Assembly (NCBI GenBank): GCA_017621515.1
Contig: JAGASY010000076.1
Location: 40,544 to 104,543, forward strand
Direction: 5' to 3'
DNA from: Bacteroidaceae bacterium
GTDB lineage: Bacteria > Bacteroidota > Bacteroidia > Bacteroidales > Bacteroidaceae
Length of the DNA: 64,000 nucleotides
The translations under genes and the position numbers were made by a program. The notes beneath the pieces were generated by a model that was given only the letters and a program-made list of their open reading frames with translations, made no database searches and was not told the origin of the DNA. Positions 63,091 to 64,000 of this stretch are shown here, piece by piece (within the stretch, counting starts at the first letter, position 1; every line of letters starts with the position of its first letter).

Positions 63091-63352
63091 CACTTGCCTG
63101 CAAGATGAAAAGATCTGCACATAGAGGAATGGAAGACAGTACGCTGAAAACTCAAATCAGCTGTGTTGTTTTTATAATCAGCAGTGCTGTTTGCAAAATC
63201 AACAGTGCTGTTTTTGTAATCAACAGTGCTGATTTGAGTTTTCAGCGCACTGTTTTCCATTCCTCTATGCACAGACAATATATTTTCAGGGCATTGTTTG
63301 TTCATATAGAGTATGGTGTGTTTTCGTCGGTACAGGCAAACGTCCCGCTTCA
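63091..63352. repeat. ~260-bp interspersed element, family 2, copy 2
   Basis: It is in inverse orientation to copy 1 at 23377-23637. The core (about 63150-63255) has GTGCTGTTT-type units at a 21-bp period between CTGAAAACTCAAATCAGC and CTGATTTGAGTTTTCAGC. The outer flanks include CATTCCTCTATGCACAGA and TTCGTCGGTAC as in copy 1. It begins 30 bp after the barrel gene stop and may serve as its terminator. Confidence 0.8.
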
Positions 63353-63907
63353 GACCCCAATGCCGGAAGCGGCAGTCTGTCTTGTAAGATGCCCCCGGCT
63401 CCTCTTCTGTCACAGGGAATCAACACTTGCGAAACCGGAACAATCCACGCTTTGCAGGCCCTGACATCTGCTTGAATCCGTGGAAAAGCTGCATTTCTGG
63501 CTTTTCCACGTACTAAGCCTCTTATAAGCGCCTGAAAATCTATGGACATTTTCGCTGGACAGCTGCCGGCAGGGATGGTTCAGTGACACGTGGGGAGGAG
63601 AATGGTCAGGGGCGACATCCTGGTGTGGAAGCAGTGTTCCGCAAATGTAGGGTGCATAGGAAGGGCTGTGGCATGCTGCTGCCGGAAGGTTCAATACATG
63701 CCGGGCTGTTATTATATATGGATATGTCTGAATCCCCTCCGTATGCCGGCTGGCGGTGCTTCCCCCTTTCCCCTTTCCTCCTCCTTTTTTCTGTGTGTTT
63801 TGCTCTTCTGTCTATCCGTTGTGTCCTTTGTTTCCTTAAAATCCCTGAAACCGTCATAAAATCCTCATAAAAAATCCCTGATGTGTTGGAGTTCCGGCTG
63901 AAAGCTG
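63353..63907. other. GC-richer intergenic stretch, no supported gene
   Basis: Several overlapping frames of up to about 95 codons exist on both strands, but none looks like a protein family and none has a convincing start. The base composition is richer in G+C than most of the window, like the barrel gene before it. It probably belongs to the upstream region of a gene beyond the right edge. Confidence 0.5.
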
Positions 63908-63915
63908 TACCTTTG
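63886..63915 (+). promoter_or_regulatory. Promoter of a gene beyond the right edge
   Basis: TTGG at 63886-63889, an 18-bp spacer and TACCTTTG at 63908-63915 match the Bacteroidota consensus. A transcript from about 63922 would start with the GC-rich hairpin GCCCCGCGG...CCGCGGG (about 63936-63960). No start codon is convincing before 64000. Confidence 0.6.
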
Positions 63916-64000
63916 CACTCGCTTTCGGAACGGAAGCCCCGCGGTGCTTCCGCGGGAGTCCTTCCGGGGCATAGATCTTTGGAAATTCTGGAACAGCAGC

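Noticed and set aside
63410..63870. Overlapping 83-95 codon frames near the right edge
   Set aside because: They overlap on both strands, show no domain and lie before a promoter that points out of the window.

Overview
The window reads as chromosomal DNA of a Prevotella-like Bacteroidales bacterium. Supporting signs are promoters of the TTTG-N19-TAnnTTTG type, weak or absent Shine-Dalgarno sequences, a Bacteroidota-style ribosomal protein S16 with a long Ala/Lys/Glu tail, secreted hydrolases with type IX-like C-terminal tails, an rseC-rnfBCDGEA operon, a sodium-pumping methylmalonyl-CoA decarboxylase operon, a TamB protein and a TatA/TatC-only Tat system. No plasmid, phage, CRISPR or transposase gene was seen.

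Layout. 0.1-4.3 kb: four exported proteins in one operon (CsgG-like, two unknown, LPP20-like). 4.5-6.6 kb, minus strand: AraC regulator followed by a MalY/PatB C-S lyase. 8.0-23.2 kb: five exported glycan-active or surface proteins (GH127, GH43-like propeller, 977-aa unknown, GH128, and a 2003-aa repeat/BNR/polysaccharide-deacetylase protein) without SusC/SusD. 23.8-29.8 kb, minus strand: rseC and rnfBCDGEA. 30.0-34.8 kb: rpsP, a TPR protein, ribH and a duplicated-domain lipoprotein. 35.0-44.1 kb: tamB, nadE, a TIGR02757-family gene and ettA, followed by tRNA-Arg(TCT). 45.7-50.6 kb: mce-mmdA-oadG-mmdC-mmdB. 50.9-52.9 kb: an AraC-type protein divergent from an iron alcohol dehydrogenase. 54.0-58.7 kb: polyferredoxin, Tat-exported aldo-keto reductase, ECF S component, tatA and tatC. 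58.8-63.1 kb: ECF sigma factor, anti-sigma-like protein, exported unknown and a large outer-membrane barrel.

How it fits together. The Rnf complex and the methylmalonyl-CoA decarboxylase are both ion pumps of a fermenter using the succinate-propionate route. The Tat pair sits in the operon of an apparent Tat client (Fe-S aldo-keto reductase) and a membrane ferredoxin that could supply electrons. The glycan cluster suggests attack on arabinose-containing and beta-1,3-linked glycans.

The most unusual content is non-coding. Four copies of an approximately 815-bp intergenic element (6.9, 31.0, 44.5 and 53.0 kb) share short inverted ends and a central palindrome array. A second family of about 260 bp occurs at 23.4 and 63.1 kb and uses the same palindrome core around 21-bp tandem repeats. 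Small hairpins sharing GGTGTATTC/GAGGAGTC-type arms lie directly beside three of the four large copies. I do not recognise any of these as a named family. All similarity statements come from reading by eye.
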